From the NCBI RefSeq assembly GCF_019802045.1, contig NZ_JAHVHU010000003.1, forward strand, positions 42,608 through 106,607: DNA of 64,000 nucleotides. Reading direction: 5' to 3'. Positions 18,606-26,661 of this stretch are shown piece after piece; the stretch's first letter is position 1; each line of letters begins with the position of its first letter. The stretch comes from Membranihabitans marinus. GTDB lineage: Bacteria; Bacteroidota; Bacteroidia; Chitinophagales; Saprospiraceae. Both the position numbers and the translations under genes were made by a program. Under the pieces are notes generated by a model. It saw only the letters and a program-made list of their open reading frames with translations, was not told the origin of the DNA and searched no databases.

Positions 18606-19979
18606 ATGCTCGTACAGGTCAAATCTGGGCAAATTATTGTGAATGACCAGGTTCTGGTATCCATTCCCCAGTGGGAATTGGAGCGTGGAAAAGTATATGG
18701 GGTGACGGGCGTGACCGGGAGCGGGAAGTCAACGATCGGGAAGTGGCTGGCCCAGGTAGAACCGGTGTACTGGAAAGTGAGCGGACGTGTCCAGAAGCCG
18801 GAGGTGCAATCCTACGAAACGAATGATCCTTCCAGGGAGTCTCCTTTGTATTTGCTGCAGGATGCCTATAAAATATTCAACCCTTATGTCTCTATCTTGA
18901 CCCACTTCAGGGATTTGTGGCGATCTCATGCCGCTTTTTCAGCGCTTCGGAATTTTGAGGAGGTATTTGAGATCCTGACCGAGGTTGGGGTGAAAAATCC
19001 CGAAGTTCTGGTCAGATATAGGGTGCACCAAATATCTCAGGGGGAGGCGCAACGCTGTGCGTTTGTACTCGGGTTGATCCGGTCTGCCTCCTTGCGAATT
19101 TATGATGAGGTGTTTTCCAATGTGGATTTGGAAGCCAGCCGAAAGATGCTGGGATTTTTACATCGGTTTTGTAAACGGACCCATACCTCTGTGCTTGTGA
19201 TTTCTCATGAGACGGAGTTGATCCGGGATTATGCCCATGAATTATTCGCAATAACAGACCGCCAACTGCATCGAATGGTTTTACCCGCTCGGGCATTCGC
19301 GCCGGAAACAATACCTGGAAACTTTCTCCCGCTTCTCAGCATGACGGCTGTCCGAGTCCCTGGTTATGGGGAACGCAGCGGTCGTAAAAAGTGGTTGTCC
19401 ACGTTGGCGGCCTTTGACATCGGACAAGGTGAAGTCGTGGGCATCCATGGAGTCTCCGGGGTGGGGAAGACCACCTTCCTCAAAGGTTTGCTGGGCGAAC
19501 ATCCCCTGCCCCGGGAATCTTGTCATATCACCAACGGGGATGGTGGGAGCACCACCGACCTACGAGGGCTGGATATTCGGTATCTTCCGCAGTCGGTTGC
19601 ATCCTCATTCAACCCGGCTGTTCCATTGCGGGTGTCGATCCGGGAAATACAAGCGGTTCGGAAAGTGAGTGACGAGGAAGTGGCTCTTTTGATGGCGAAG
19701 TTTGGTTTGGACCCCGGGCATCTGGATCGGTTTGCCGATGAATTGTCCGGGGGTGAAATCCAACGAATGGGTATTATAGCGACCCTACTGGGAAGTCCGG
19801 ACTTGTTGTTGCTGGATGAAAGCTTTTCGTCGCTGGATTATGAGACTCGGGAAAGTATATGGCATGTCTTGCGTCAGGAACAAAAGTCGTACTCTTTTTC
19901 GCTATTGCTGGTCTCTCACGATACCTCCTGGCTTGGTCAAATTGCAAACCGGGTGTATGAGCTCGAAGTCTATGGATAA
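18606..19979 (+). CDS. Double-ATPase ABC protein (oligopeptide-type DppD-DppF-like fusion)
   Basis: 457 residues with two complete ABC cassettes. First: GVTGSGKST (~37-45), a Q-loop near YLLQDAYKIFNPYV, an atypical signature SQGEAQR (~166) and RIYDEVFSN in place of the usual LLLDEP. Second: GVSGVGKTTF, PQSVASSFNP (the NP is typical of peptide/nickel importers), SGGEIQRMG and LLLDESFSSLD. Peptide-type importers use two such ATPases; here they are fused, and no permease or binding protein is nearby. The ATG at 18606 is chosen because the longer frame would overlap the M1 gene. The first cassette is degenerate and may not hydrolyse ATP well. Confidence 0.85.
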   Translation: MLVQVKSGQIIVNDQVLVSIPQWELERGKVYGVTGVTGSGKSTIGKWLAQVEPVYWKVSGRVQKPEVQSYETNDPSRESPLYLLQDAYKIFNPYVSILTHFRDLWRSHAAFSALRNFEEVFEILTEVGVKNPEVLVRYRVHQISQGEAQRCAFVLGLIRSASLRIYDEVFSNVDLEASRKMLGFLHRFCKRTHTSVLVISHETELIRDYAHELFAITDRQLHRMVLPARAFAPETIPGNFLPLLSMTAVRVPGYGERSGRKKWLSTLAAFDIGQGEVVGIHGVSGVGKTTFLKGLLGEHPLPRESCHITNGDGGSTTDLRGLDIRYLPQSVASSFNPAVPLRVSIREIQAVRKVSDEEVALLMAKFGLDPGHLDRFADELSGGEIQRMGIIATLLGSPDLLLLDESFSSLDYETRESIWHVLRQEQKSYSFSLLLVSHDTSWLGQIANRVYELEVYG

Positions 19980-20275
19980 AGGGTGTTTTCTTTATTCGTA
20001 TCTGTCCGTCTAACTATGTAGGGGCAGGACGACTGGATTATCCTATCAGAGTTTCAAAATTTTCAATTCTGAAAATGATTTTAGTTTTGAGATGTTTTCA
20101 CAATGAAGAATATACTGTATCTGCTCAGATACAAAGTTGAAAAAATTATTTTAATAAATTCAGAACGAATAAGTTTTTTAGTGTAGTCAGTTCTAATTCA
20201 CCACGACGATCAAATACCTAGATCGTACCGTCTGCGATAGTATGCATGATATTAAGTACCGTGTAATTCCTTCTA
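19980..20275. other. Intergenic boundary of the accessory region
   Basis: 296 bp with a clear rise in AT content compared with the ABC gene. A GTATCTG/CAGATAC hairpin lies near 20115-20132. No gene was found. It marks the left edge of the accessory stretch. Confidence 0.5.
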
Positions 20276-20581
20276 CTATTTCACGTCTTTCTTAAGTTTG
20301 TTCGGGTCTTGTCGATTATCAAATACTGTTAATACATAAACTTTTTGATCATCATAAGTATAATATACGGTTGTTTGTCTGGTAACTACACATTTATGAA
20401 GACCCTTTTTGACAGTTGACAAAGGAAATATTTCAGGTTTATCTTTTACTATTTCCAGCCGTTGTTCTAGTTTGGAAAGAAAATTTAGTTTTATTTTAGT
20501 TGACCAAGCAATTTCAAGATATTCTAGCAGATTATTCAATCGTTTTTCAGCAGTATTTGAAAGTACGATTTTACGCTTCAT
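20276..20581 (-). CDS. RelE/ParE-family toxin
   Basis: 101 residues of the ParE/RelE fold: MKRKIVLSNTAEKRLNNLLEYLEIAWS (two N-terminal helices), KGLHKCVVTRQTTVYYTYDD strand pair and VYVLTVFDNRQDP at the C-terminus, the region where catalytic or gyrase-contact residues sit. RelE toxins cut mRNA on the ribosome and ParE types poison gyrase; the sequence alone does not decide, but the N-terminus is more ParE-like. The antitoxin gene precedes it with a 1-bp overlap (TAATG), the standard arrangement. Confidence 0.88.
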   Translation of the reverse strand: MKRKIVLSNTAEKRLNNLLEYLEIAWSTKIKLNFLSKLEQRLEIVKDKPEIFPLSTVKKGLHKCVVTRQTTVYYTYDDQKVYVLTVFDNRQDPNKLKKDVK

Positions 20582-20802
20582 TATTTATGCTTTAAAAGGA
20601 AGTTTTCTAATGCAATTGTTTGCCCATTTTTTATTTCCTCCAAAGCATTTTCAATCTCTTCCTTTTGTGGATCAGACAAATCTTCCCATATATCCTGACT
20701 TTCTTCTGTTTGGAAAATATTTTTAATTTTTTCAATAATTGATGGGTTGTCCGTATGCAGAAGCAACTCGATTAATTTTAACTTTTCAGCTTGAATATCC
20801 AT
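20581..20802 (-). CDS. Antitoxin partner of the RelE/ParE toxin
   Basis: 73 residues from the ATG at 20802; the frame opens with a TTG at 20823 that would add 7 residues. Acidic, helical and without an obvious HTH, with LSDPQKEEIENALEEIKNG in the C-terminal half, typical of antitoxins that wrap ParE/RelE toxins. The stop overlaps the toxin start by one base, so the two are translationally coupled. Autoregulation of the pair is expected from the family but no operator was identified. Confidence 0.83.
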   Translation of the reverse strand: MDIQAEKLKLIELLLHTDNPSIIEKIKNIFQTEESQDIWEDLSDPQKEEIENALEEIKNGQTIALENFLLKHK

Positions 20803-20855
20803 ACTGTATTTATTGATTTTCAAATATAACGTTTTTTATGACATATTCATATGAT

Positions 20856-21005
20856 CTAGATGTACTGGTCTATGGCTCACTTTCCTTTCCGACCCCGTAT
20901 TTTAAGACGATCACTACCAATGTTTGTGATCTTTAGACGAATTAGCTCTCCGGTTCTTATCAGAGTAGCGTAAAACGTAATGACAATCGTCTTATGCTTC
21001 AGGTT
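20856..21005 (-). pseudogene. Tyrosine recombinase fragment (core catalytic part)
   Basis: Reading the minus strand from 21005 gives NLKHKTIVITFYATLIRTGELIRLK then DRLKIRGRKGK, a stop, and AIDQYI. This matches the XerC/XerD-like segment with the first catalytic Arg region (normally YSTGLRISELLNLK) and the following beta strand (IRVRQGKGKKDR). It lacks the rest of the protein on both sides. It is a relic. Another recombinase relic lies at 53138-53479, at the opposite edge of the accessory region. Confidence 0.65.
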
Positions 21006-21027
21006 GTGTTCATACCCTTTTAATAAT

Positions 21028-21126
21028 TTACCTCCATCTGTCTTCAAGTATTAGAAGCAAAATAAGTTTGACCTGATTTGAGATAGGCTGCAGTCCAAAA
21101 TCGTCATATATGATTAATTTGGCTTC
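21028..21126 (-). pseudogene. IstB (IS21 ATPase) fragment
   Basis: The minus strand gives EAKLIIYDDFGLQPIS followed by a helix ending LILEDRW, then a stop. This is the Walker B region of IstB-type AAA+ helpers (LLILDDFGLQPL...LLQILEDRY). Only about 32 codons remain. Its sequence differs from the istB at 38361, so it comes from another IS21-family element. Confidence 0.65.
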
Positions 21127-21174
21127 GAGAACACAGCAATCGAGTGTATGAGCTCCAGGTTTATTCATTGAAAA

Positions 21175-21249
21175 TTACAGATTTTGAATAAAGCCACATG
21201 GTATTTTTTGCAGACTTTGCTCAAGCAAATCCTTATGTTCTCTTGGAAT
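21175..21249 (-). pseudogene. Antitoxin fragment
   Basis: The minus strand gives IPREHKDLLEQSLQKIPCGFIQNL and a stop, closely resembling LPTEHKDLLDRRLQKIENG in the antitoxin at 21726-21953. It is the C-terminal quarter of a related antitoxin gene, a third toxin-antitoxin locus reduced to a relic. Confidence 0.6.
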
Positions 21250-21496
21250 CGTCCACGAAAAGTGAAAAAGATGTGGTTGAGATTACCATATCATCGGATT
21301 ATTAAAACACCAAAGCGCTGTCAATAAATAAGATGGTCAGGTTGAACACCTACGAAGTTCAAAAGCACTAACATTCTTCTCCCCGGATGAGGCGTATCGG
21401 CTTATTCGGGGTTATTCACCTCTAAACCTTCCGGCGTTGTTGGGTAGTCATTATGGATCGGATAAATTTTAATTTCACGATGATTTAAGATCACCA

Positions 21497-21745
21497 CTAC
21501 GCCGTACCCCGGATGGGGTTCAAACTGAATAACCCCCGGCAAGCATAGTGCAGCCGGGGGATAGAGATCATCTCTATGGAGAACCCCGTATGGGGTTCAA
21601 TGTGAAGTTTGCCGGGCATGGGATATCTCCCACGGTTGCGAGAAGAAAGAATCTCAAGTCTCAAAAGAGCTGTAATGATCGGAAATATATCAAAGTCAAC
21701 TTCTGCCTCGTCTGATAATTCAATACTAAACGGCATTGTCTTCAT
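21497..21745 (-). pseudogene. Truncated ParE/RelE-type toxin, disrupted by palindromic repeats
   Basis: The first 19 codons (MKTMPFSIELSDEAEVDFD) are a normal ParE/RelE toxin start of the 'addiction module' type. The frame then runs into a cluster of hairpins (21533-21560, 21561-21577, 21581-21598) and encodes unrelated sequence. The toxin body is missing, so it is not expected to be toxic. It overlaps the antitoxin gene by 20 bp, the original operon geometry. Confidence 0.75.
21533..21598. repeat. Run of three REP-like hairpins
   Basis: CCCCCGGC/GCCGGGGG (21533-21540 and 21553-21560), ATAGAGA/TCTCTAT (21561-21567 and 21571-21577) and GAACCCC/GGGGTTC (21581-21587 and 21592-21598), with a further GGGGTTC-type motif at about 21514-21521. 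They sit in the place of the toxin body. Confidence 0.7.
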
Positions 21746-21953
21746 ACTTATTTTTAATCAAGCCCCAGCTCTTAAAAGTCGTTTCGCCGTTTTCTATTTT
21801 TTGCAGCCTTCTGTCAAGTAAATCTTTATGTTCAGTTGGAAGTTCCTGTACTTCTTCTTTCACATTAACAATCTCAATGTAATCTATTTCTTTTATTAGA
21901 TTTAGAAAGGCATCTATTTTACCCTGATCCTTTATATTAATTGTAAGCTCCAT
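21726..21953 (-). CDS. Antitoxin of a broken toxin-antitoxin pair
   Basis: 75 residues, MELTINIKDQGKIDAFLNLIKEIDYIEIV then ELPTEHKDLLDRRLQKIENGETTFKSW. The C-terminal part is the 'addiction module component' motif seen with ParE-like toxins; the N-terminal part resembles short regulators that read beta-alpha repeats. The reading frame is intact, but its toxin (21497-21745) is truncated, so this is an orphan antitoxin that could still neutralise a related toxin elsewhere. Confidence 0.78.
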   Translation of the reverse strand: MELTINIKDQGKIDAFLNLIKEIDYIEIVNVKEEVQELPTEHKDLLDRRLQKIENGETTFKSWGLIKNKYEDNAV

Positions 21954-22033
21954 ATCAAATTATTTTAAACAAAGATACTGAATTTGTCGAACACTGGTTC
22001 TTGCCTGCGAAACAACGTGTTTGTATCACCACT

Positions 22034-22216
22034 TTATATTTCACCGCTTTCACCTACCAGTCCCATCAAATGTCCGTTAATAATTTGTCCGCCATGGTAT
22101 TCGGACGTGAGAATACGTCCATTTTGTTTGTATTCGAAAATCGTTTCCGATGTAGTTTCTTCGTTTTTAGCATTCTCGACCGGTCTAAAATTCTTATGAT
22201 TGTAATTGATTTTCAT
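22034..22216 (-). pseudogene. N-terminal fragment of an 'N-acetylglutamate synthase'-like small protein
   Basis: 60 residues, MKINYNHKNFRPVENAKN then ETIFEYKQNGRILTSEYHGGQI and GHLMGLVGESGEI. This is the start of a small Bacteroidota family usually about 110 residues long and often labelled N-acetylglutamate synthase on weak grounds. Here a stop follows GEI and the sequence beyond is unrelated, so the second half has been lost. The function of the family is not known to me. Confidence 0.6.
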
Positions 22217-22532
22217 GTCACTAATATAATGAATTTTGTCCCTGTTGGTTCATGGTTACTAAATGGAATATGGGGTAGTTTTATGTTGGTATATCAACCT
22301 CAATTTAACCATCTTAATAACAAACCTCCATCAGCCCGCATTATTCACCACAACACTATCATTTTGATAGGGCCAATAACTCCGGAATTTTTAAGTATTG
22401 ATCCTTATATTTTAGAGGGCATTTAGATAACTATCGGGACCGGAACATGGGGTCAGTACGACCGGATTATTCATTTTGAGTGACAAGACAGGGTTGCCTG
22501 ATCTTTCAAGATTTTCAGTGAGACTGGATCAA

Positions 22533-22602
22533 AATGGCACAAATGGAACCATAAATAATGGCACAGTTTGAACCGAAATCACTGGCACAAATCGAACCGA
22601 AA
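22533..22602. repeat. IS21-type terminal repeats (GGCACA...GAACC)
   Basis: Three spaced copies of GGCACA followed by (A/G)-T-TGGAACC-like sequence: 22533, 22558 and 22584. Multiple short repeats at the ends are the binding sites of IstA in IS21-family elements. No transposase of matching type is nearby, so this is a lone remnant. Confidence 0.6.
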
Positions 22603-22654
22603 TAGCCACATGATAAATACTCCATGAATCAAGCAACCAAAAACCGTTATAAGA

Positions 22655-22916
22655 GGGGTCAACATGCACCGGATTTTTTACCTCCATTTCTGATCTGGGG
22701 GCAACATGCGCCGGATTCTGATCCATGGGGGGCAGCATAGTCCAGATAATTTTTGTCGATCATGTGCTACAACACGACAATTCCAGTCATTTCCCCTTAT
22801 TTTGTCCAAGGGGGGCACTATCTGCTGGATTGTTATGTTTGTTTTTTAATTTTCCGACTTTTATGCTCTTTTAAAATCCGGATTTAGGTGGGCAGTATGG
22901 TCCGGAATATCCAAAC
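22655..22916. repeat. Degenerate copies of the 38-41 kb IS21 end sequence
   Basis: Repeated GGGG(T/G)CA-(A/G)-CAT-G(C/T)-CCGGATT blocks and a ~90-bp block ending CCGGATTTAGG...GTCCGGAATATCC (22835-22916). Closely related blocks lie at 37800-37890, 38083-38168 and 40883-40972. Confidence 0.65.
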
Positions 22917-22925
22917 GATGCACTT

Positions 22926-23070
22926 TTGGCTCAAGGTTGGAAGCTGAATTGTTCCTTCCTTCAAGGAATTTGTTTTGTTGAATAACCTATGGCTGTCAAT
23001 ACTGCTTACGAAACCCAAGCTATTGCAAGTTGGACCAAATATTTGCGGATTGTTGAAAGAGAATACGTCA
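22926..23070 (-). pseudogene. Fragment of a UvrA-like ABC gene
   Basis: About 145 bp that align along their length with 32664-32813 inside the intact UvrA-like gene (shared blocks such as GTCAA-ACT-CTTACG-AACCCAA and GGATTGTTGAAAGA). It contains in-frame interruptions and no start. It is a relic of a second UvrA-like gene. Confidence 0.65.
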
Positions 23071-23108
23071 AAAATTGTAAGTTACTATACTGTCAGGGTT
23101 TTATTGTT

Positions 23109-23522
23109 TTAATGCTCAGTATATAGCAAGTTAAACTTATGTCCATCAGGGTCGGCAAACACACAGACGAAGAAGCCATTGGTGTCATAATACACATTTC
23201 TGTCCTTATTTGAGTCAAATAAGATCGAACCGCCTGCTTTTTCTATCTCCGAAATGCAGCTATCAAATTCGACTTTTGTTTCAACAGCTAAAGAAAACAT
23301 CACTTCATTTCCTTGAGTTAAGTCAATCGTTTTACCTGCCAGGCTCTCTTCCAGTTTTTCTTTTTTGAAAAAGTGAATAACAAAGTTATCGGGACCAAAA
23401 AAGAAACTCACTAAATCATCTGTTGGACATCCATTCAACTGATACCCCAATCTCTGATAAAATGCTTGTGTGCTCCCAATGTTTTGTACACCAAGATTTG
23501 CCCAAATTTGTTTTGTTTTCAT
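23109..23522 (-). CDS. VOC-superfamily (glyoxalase/bleomycin-resistance) protein
   Basis: 137 residues: two beta-alpha-beta-beta-beta modules, WANLGVQNIGSTQAFYQRLGYQLNG at the N-terminus and KAGGSILFD...GFFVCVFADPDGHKFNLLY at the C-terminus. VOC proteins bind a metal and act as glyoxalases, dioxygenases, or drug-binding resistance proteins; the substrate cannot be read from sequence. One of four VOC proteins in a 12-kb stretch, all on the minus strand. Confidence 0.85.
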   Translation of the reverse strand: MKTKQIWANLGVQNIGSTQAFYQRLGYQLNGCPTDDLVSFFFGPDNFVIHFFKKEKLEESLAGKTIDLTQGNEVMFSLAVETKVEFDSCISEIEKAGGSILFDSNKDRNVYYDTNGFFVCVFADPDGHKFNLLYTEH

Positions 23523-23540
23523 ACAAATATGATTTTGAAC

Positions 23541-23939
23541 TTATTCCAAATTTAATTGCCAAGAAACCCCGAACCTGTCCTCAACAAAACCAAAAAATTG
23601 GCTAAACCCATAGTCATCCAAAGGCATTTTTACATCTCCACCTTCTGAAAGTTTTTCATATAGATGCTCAATTTCTTGTTCTGTCTCACATTCTACCCAA
23701 ATGGATACAGCAGGTGTAAAGTCCCATTCGTGTTGAACAAAACTGTCGCTACACATAAACAAATTGCCATTGAGTTCGAATAGTGCTCTAATAATTGTTC
23801 CTTCTTTCCCTGGACCCTCTTCATCATAACGCTCGATATCAATCACTTTAGAATTATCGAATAATTCCACGTAAAAGCGCATCGCTTCTTCTGCGTTGTT
23901 TTTTTGAAAGGTTAAAAATGTGGTGATTTGTTGTTTCAT
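23541..23939 (-). CDS. PhnB/YjdN-like VOC protein
   Basis: 132 residues, of the '3-demethylubiquinone methyltransferase'-type VOC subfamily: ITTFLTFQKNNAEEAMRFYVELFDNSKV at the start, SDSFVQHEWDFTPAVSIWVEC in the middle and FGFVEDRFGVSWQLNLE at the end. Despite the old family label it is not a methyltransferase. Function unknown. It lies 18 bp upstream of the previous VOC gene and both are likely co-transcribed. Confidence 0.87.
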   Translation of the reverse strand: MKQQITTFLTFQKNNAEEAMRFYVELFDNSKVIDIERYDEEGPGKEGTIIRALFELNGNLFMCSDSFVQHEWDFTPAVSIWVECETEQEIEHLYEKLSEGGDVKMPLDDYGFSQFFGFVEDRFGVSWQLNLE

Positions 23940-24011
23940 CTTTGTTTGATTTATATCTACAGAAGTAATAGGTCATTTCATTTATATTAACCTGTTTTGC
24001 TCTACTGATTC

Positions 24012-25567
24012 TTAGTGTGATTTAGTCATTTCTTCAATAAGTTTTATCACATACTCCATTTGCGTATCCTTATGCTGTAAGAAATCGTTTAGCTTGGGCC
24101 AAACTTCATAATCGGGAATGACTCCGCTACCTTCTGGCTGGTCGTTTTTAACTGGTGCATCGTGAACGACATGAACTACTGAAAACTTCGTTTTCAATTC
24201 AGAGTTAGGCAGTTGATAAACCAAGCCAATATGGCCATTATGGATATAATATCCTCCTACAGTTTCTACGCCAACAATGGTAAGGTTTCTAGCGTAAGCT
24301 TTCATTAAAGAAGCAAAATGGGAAGCTGCAGATGCTGTATTCTCATTGACTAATAGATAAACCTTCCCTTTGTATGCGGGTGATTTTGGATAGTATGTGG
24401 GATTGAACCTTTTATTTTGCAGACTTTTTCCATCCTCAAAATCTTCAAAATATTCATCTATAAACTCCATTGCATTTGATAGGGTCAGGCTATCAACTGG
24501 CTTTTTGATCGAAAAACCATAAAAATACTTTTCAAACGGAATTGATTTGGGATCATAAATGATATGCGCGCTGAGATTCTCTTTGAAAGTATGGTCACTT
24601 AAGTACATTACCGGTTGTTCAAAAGTAGGGTCACTACCTCCCGGGTTGTTTCTTACATCAATAATTAAATTGGGGGTCTTTCTTTGATCTAATGCAGTAA
24701 ATACACTATCAATAAAATGCACGTATTTTTTAAATTCAGGATCATCCTTACTGGTTGCAAATCCAAACCACCTGAGATTAAGCAGACCAGCATCGGGTTT
24801 AATCATTTCAAAACTATAAGCAGGCTGTCGCTTATATTCAAGTAACTCTGATACTGGCGCACTGTACCTGTTTTTGAAGTTTTCTTGCTGTTTCTCATAG
24901 GATACCGCCTGTAATACTATTGTTTTATTGTGTTCAGACCCTGGTGCTGTATATGTCACTACGAATTCTTCTGAGAGACCATATTCCATGAAATAACGCC
25001 ACTCAAATATTTTCTCGACACTTGATGAAAGTTTATAGGAATTGGAATGCCCATCAACAGGAAAATACCTATAAAAGGATTGCATCAGTTTAATCGATTC
25101 TATTCCATTTACGCTCAAAATCTGAGCACCTGGCGGTATGATTGGATGCAGACCATCAAAGATCATTTTCCCTTCAATATATACTAAATAATATGGAAAA
25201 TAAATTTTTTGACGTTTCAAGTATTCCATTAGGTTCGATGTCGGTTCTGTATAATTATGCAAACTGTTTTCAAAATCTGTTAACTGCAGGACCACTTTAA
25301 AGAAATCATAGGTTTTTTAGCTTTCTCAAATGCCCAGCTATAAATACTATCTATTTCTTCTTTGGTCCTGTACGAGTATAGGCCAGAATTGACTTGCTCA
25401 CGGATATCTCTGAATACCTGCAAATCCTTCTGCATTTCTCTATGTGAAAGGGAAAAATTGTACGTTGCAAGACTATCGGCCAGCGTGTCATTTTTAGATT
25501 GCGCAGGACAAACAATGGAGTAAAAGAGAAAATAGACAGTAATGCTTAATAGCTCGGTGCTCTTCAT
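24012..25567 (-). pseudogene. S41-family (C-terminal-processing-type) peptidase, frameshifted
   Basis: Two abutting frames make one protein: signal peptide plus N-terminal helices (25280-25567, MKSTELLSITVYFLFYS...) and the catalytic part (24012-25295, 427 codons with LSVNG, VRNNPGGSD and NENTASAASHFA, the last holding the nucleophile Ser). Adding one A to the six-A run (25313-25318, read on the minus strand) gives AKKTYDFFKVVLQLTDFENS and restores the expected join. It is otherwise undamaged, so a recent mutation, a slippage-controlled switch or a sequencing error are all possible. Confidence 0.82.
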
Positions 25568-25606
25568 AACATAAAAATTAGCAAATATTTTAATTTAAAT
25601 CAAAAT

Positions 25607-26026
25607 TCATGGTTTTGAAGGCATTCCTTTTTGGTTTTCGCAATACGTCTTTAAACTAAATAAAAACATTGCCCAATTGTAGCTACACCACCGGTAAAAT
25701 TCAGTGCGCTCTCTCCATTTATAATGTTTGAGGGTTACGGTTGATTTATTGTTTCTTTCGCTAAGTTCAAAGGATACTTTAGTTCCAACCCATTCCTCAT
25801 CAGATGCGATGCATTCCCATACGACTTTACTGTTATATACAAGTTCAAGAACCTTAAATTTTGTGATATAGCCTTCATCAAAGTCAAACTCATTGATAAA
25901 GCCAATTTCAGGTTTTACTTTAAGCTTTTTGGTCCATATGTTCCGCAGCCCTTCTTCTGATGTGAGTGCTTTGTAAATCGTTCCAATAGGTGCTTTGATA
26001 TAGTTTACTTGTTCTATGGATTCCAT
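25607..26026 (-). CDS. SRPBCC (AHSA1-like) domain protein
   Basis: 139 residues of the START/Bet v1-like fold: IEQVNYIKAPIGTIYKALTSEEGLRNIW at the start, LELVYNSKVVWECI and KSTVTLKHYKWRERTEFY, ending with the long helix WAMFLFSLKTYCEN. The fold makes a hydrophobic pocket for lipids or aromatics. No catalytic residues are predictable. It stands alone between a broken peptidase gene and a broken AhpD-like gene. Confidence 0.83.
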   Translation of the reverse strand: MESIEQVNYIKAPIGTIYKALTSEEGLRNIWTKKLKVKPEIGFINEFDFDEGYITKFKVLELVYNSKVVWECIASDEEWVGTKVSFELSERNNKSTVTLKHYKWRERTEFYRWCSYNWAMFLFSLKTYCENQKGMPSKP

Positions 26027-26093
26027 GATCTAATTTGTCTTTGTTATTGGTTAATCCGTGTTTGATATTCGTGTATTAAATGGGTTGAAACAG

Positions 26094-26342
26094 CTATTCT
26101 GTTCTATGTATTGATGGCACATATCTGCATATTAATCTGAGCGATTTCATTTTCAGAAAAATGCACGTTAGCTTCCTGGTAGGTTTTATTTTTAGTCCAG
26201 CTGTACTGATTAAAGTCACTTCATCTGTCATCTTCAACACAACTTTTTCTGCAGCCGAAAAAAGCGGCGATTCTCGCCAGGCACTTAAAGCAAAAATTCG
26301 TCTTTGACTTTCACTGTTTTCTATAGCTTCTTTGGTAGGCAA
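26094..26342 (-). pseudogene. AhpD/carboxymuconolactone-decarboxylase-like, truncated and frameshifted
   Basis: The frame reads TKEAIENSESQRRIFALSAWRESPLFSAAEKVVLKMTDEVTLIS, clearly like residues 55-100 of the intact gene at 33363-33797. The N-terminal part with the CxxC site is missing (a stop lies just before it). After LISTAGL the frame changes; the continuation TYQEANVHFSENEIAQINMQ is in another frame. Non-functional. Confidence 0.78.
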
Positions 26343-26661
26343 CTTTTAAAGCGAATGAATCAAAATATTCGATATCATGTCATAGATTATTATTTATAAT
26401 ATTTTATAGATCTCAAAATAATTCAGAGATCAATCTAATCCGACCCTGACTGGGTCGAAATTGGTTTTCTAACTCCCATCTAACCTAATCTGACCCTGAC
26501 TTGGTCAGAATACCTGCAAGTAAAAGGCCTCAGAGAGGTCTAATTAGGTTAGCTAAATTATTAGCACTCAGAAGAACCACCTCAGAGAGGTCGGATTATA
26601 TTCTAAATCGCATAATTTTGTACGTTACATTTTAATTATAAAAATGACCCTATACGACTGT
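26343..26661. other. Intergenic stretch with dispersed repeat
   Basis: 319 bp. Holds copy B of the dispersed repeat and additional CTCAGAGAGGTC units (26530-26541 and 26583-26594). No gene seen. Confidence 0.6.
26432..26560 (-). repeat. Dispersed repeat, copy B (inverted relative to copy A)
   Basis: Reverse complement aligns with 14877-15015: CTGACC(A/C)AGTCAGGGTCAG, GATTAGGTTAGATG and CCAATTTCGACCCAGTCAG are shared in the same order. Confidence 0.7.

Larger units (their letters stand above)
22217..23108. other. Intergenic graveyard of IS21 ends and gene fragments
   Basis: 892 bp without an intact gene. It contains the 19-bp motif shared with 14862 (22333-22351, minus), three IS21-type GGCACA-GAACC terminal repeats at 22533-22602, a series of GGGG-CA-GCCGGA scars (22655-22916) related to the IS21 element at 38-41 kb, and a UvrA-like gene fragment at 22926-23070. 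Confidence 0.7.

Noticed and set aside
22001..22426. Plus-strand 141-codon frame as a gene
   Set aside because: It runs antisense over the N-acetylglutamate-synthase-like fragment, has no known motif and includes shared intergenic repeat sequence (22333-22351).
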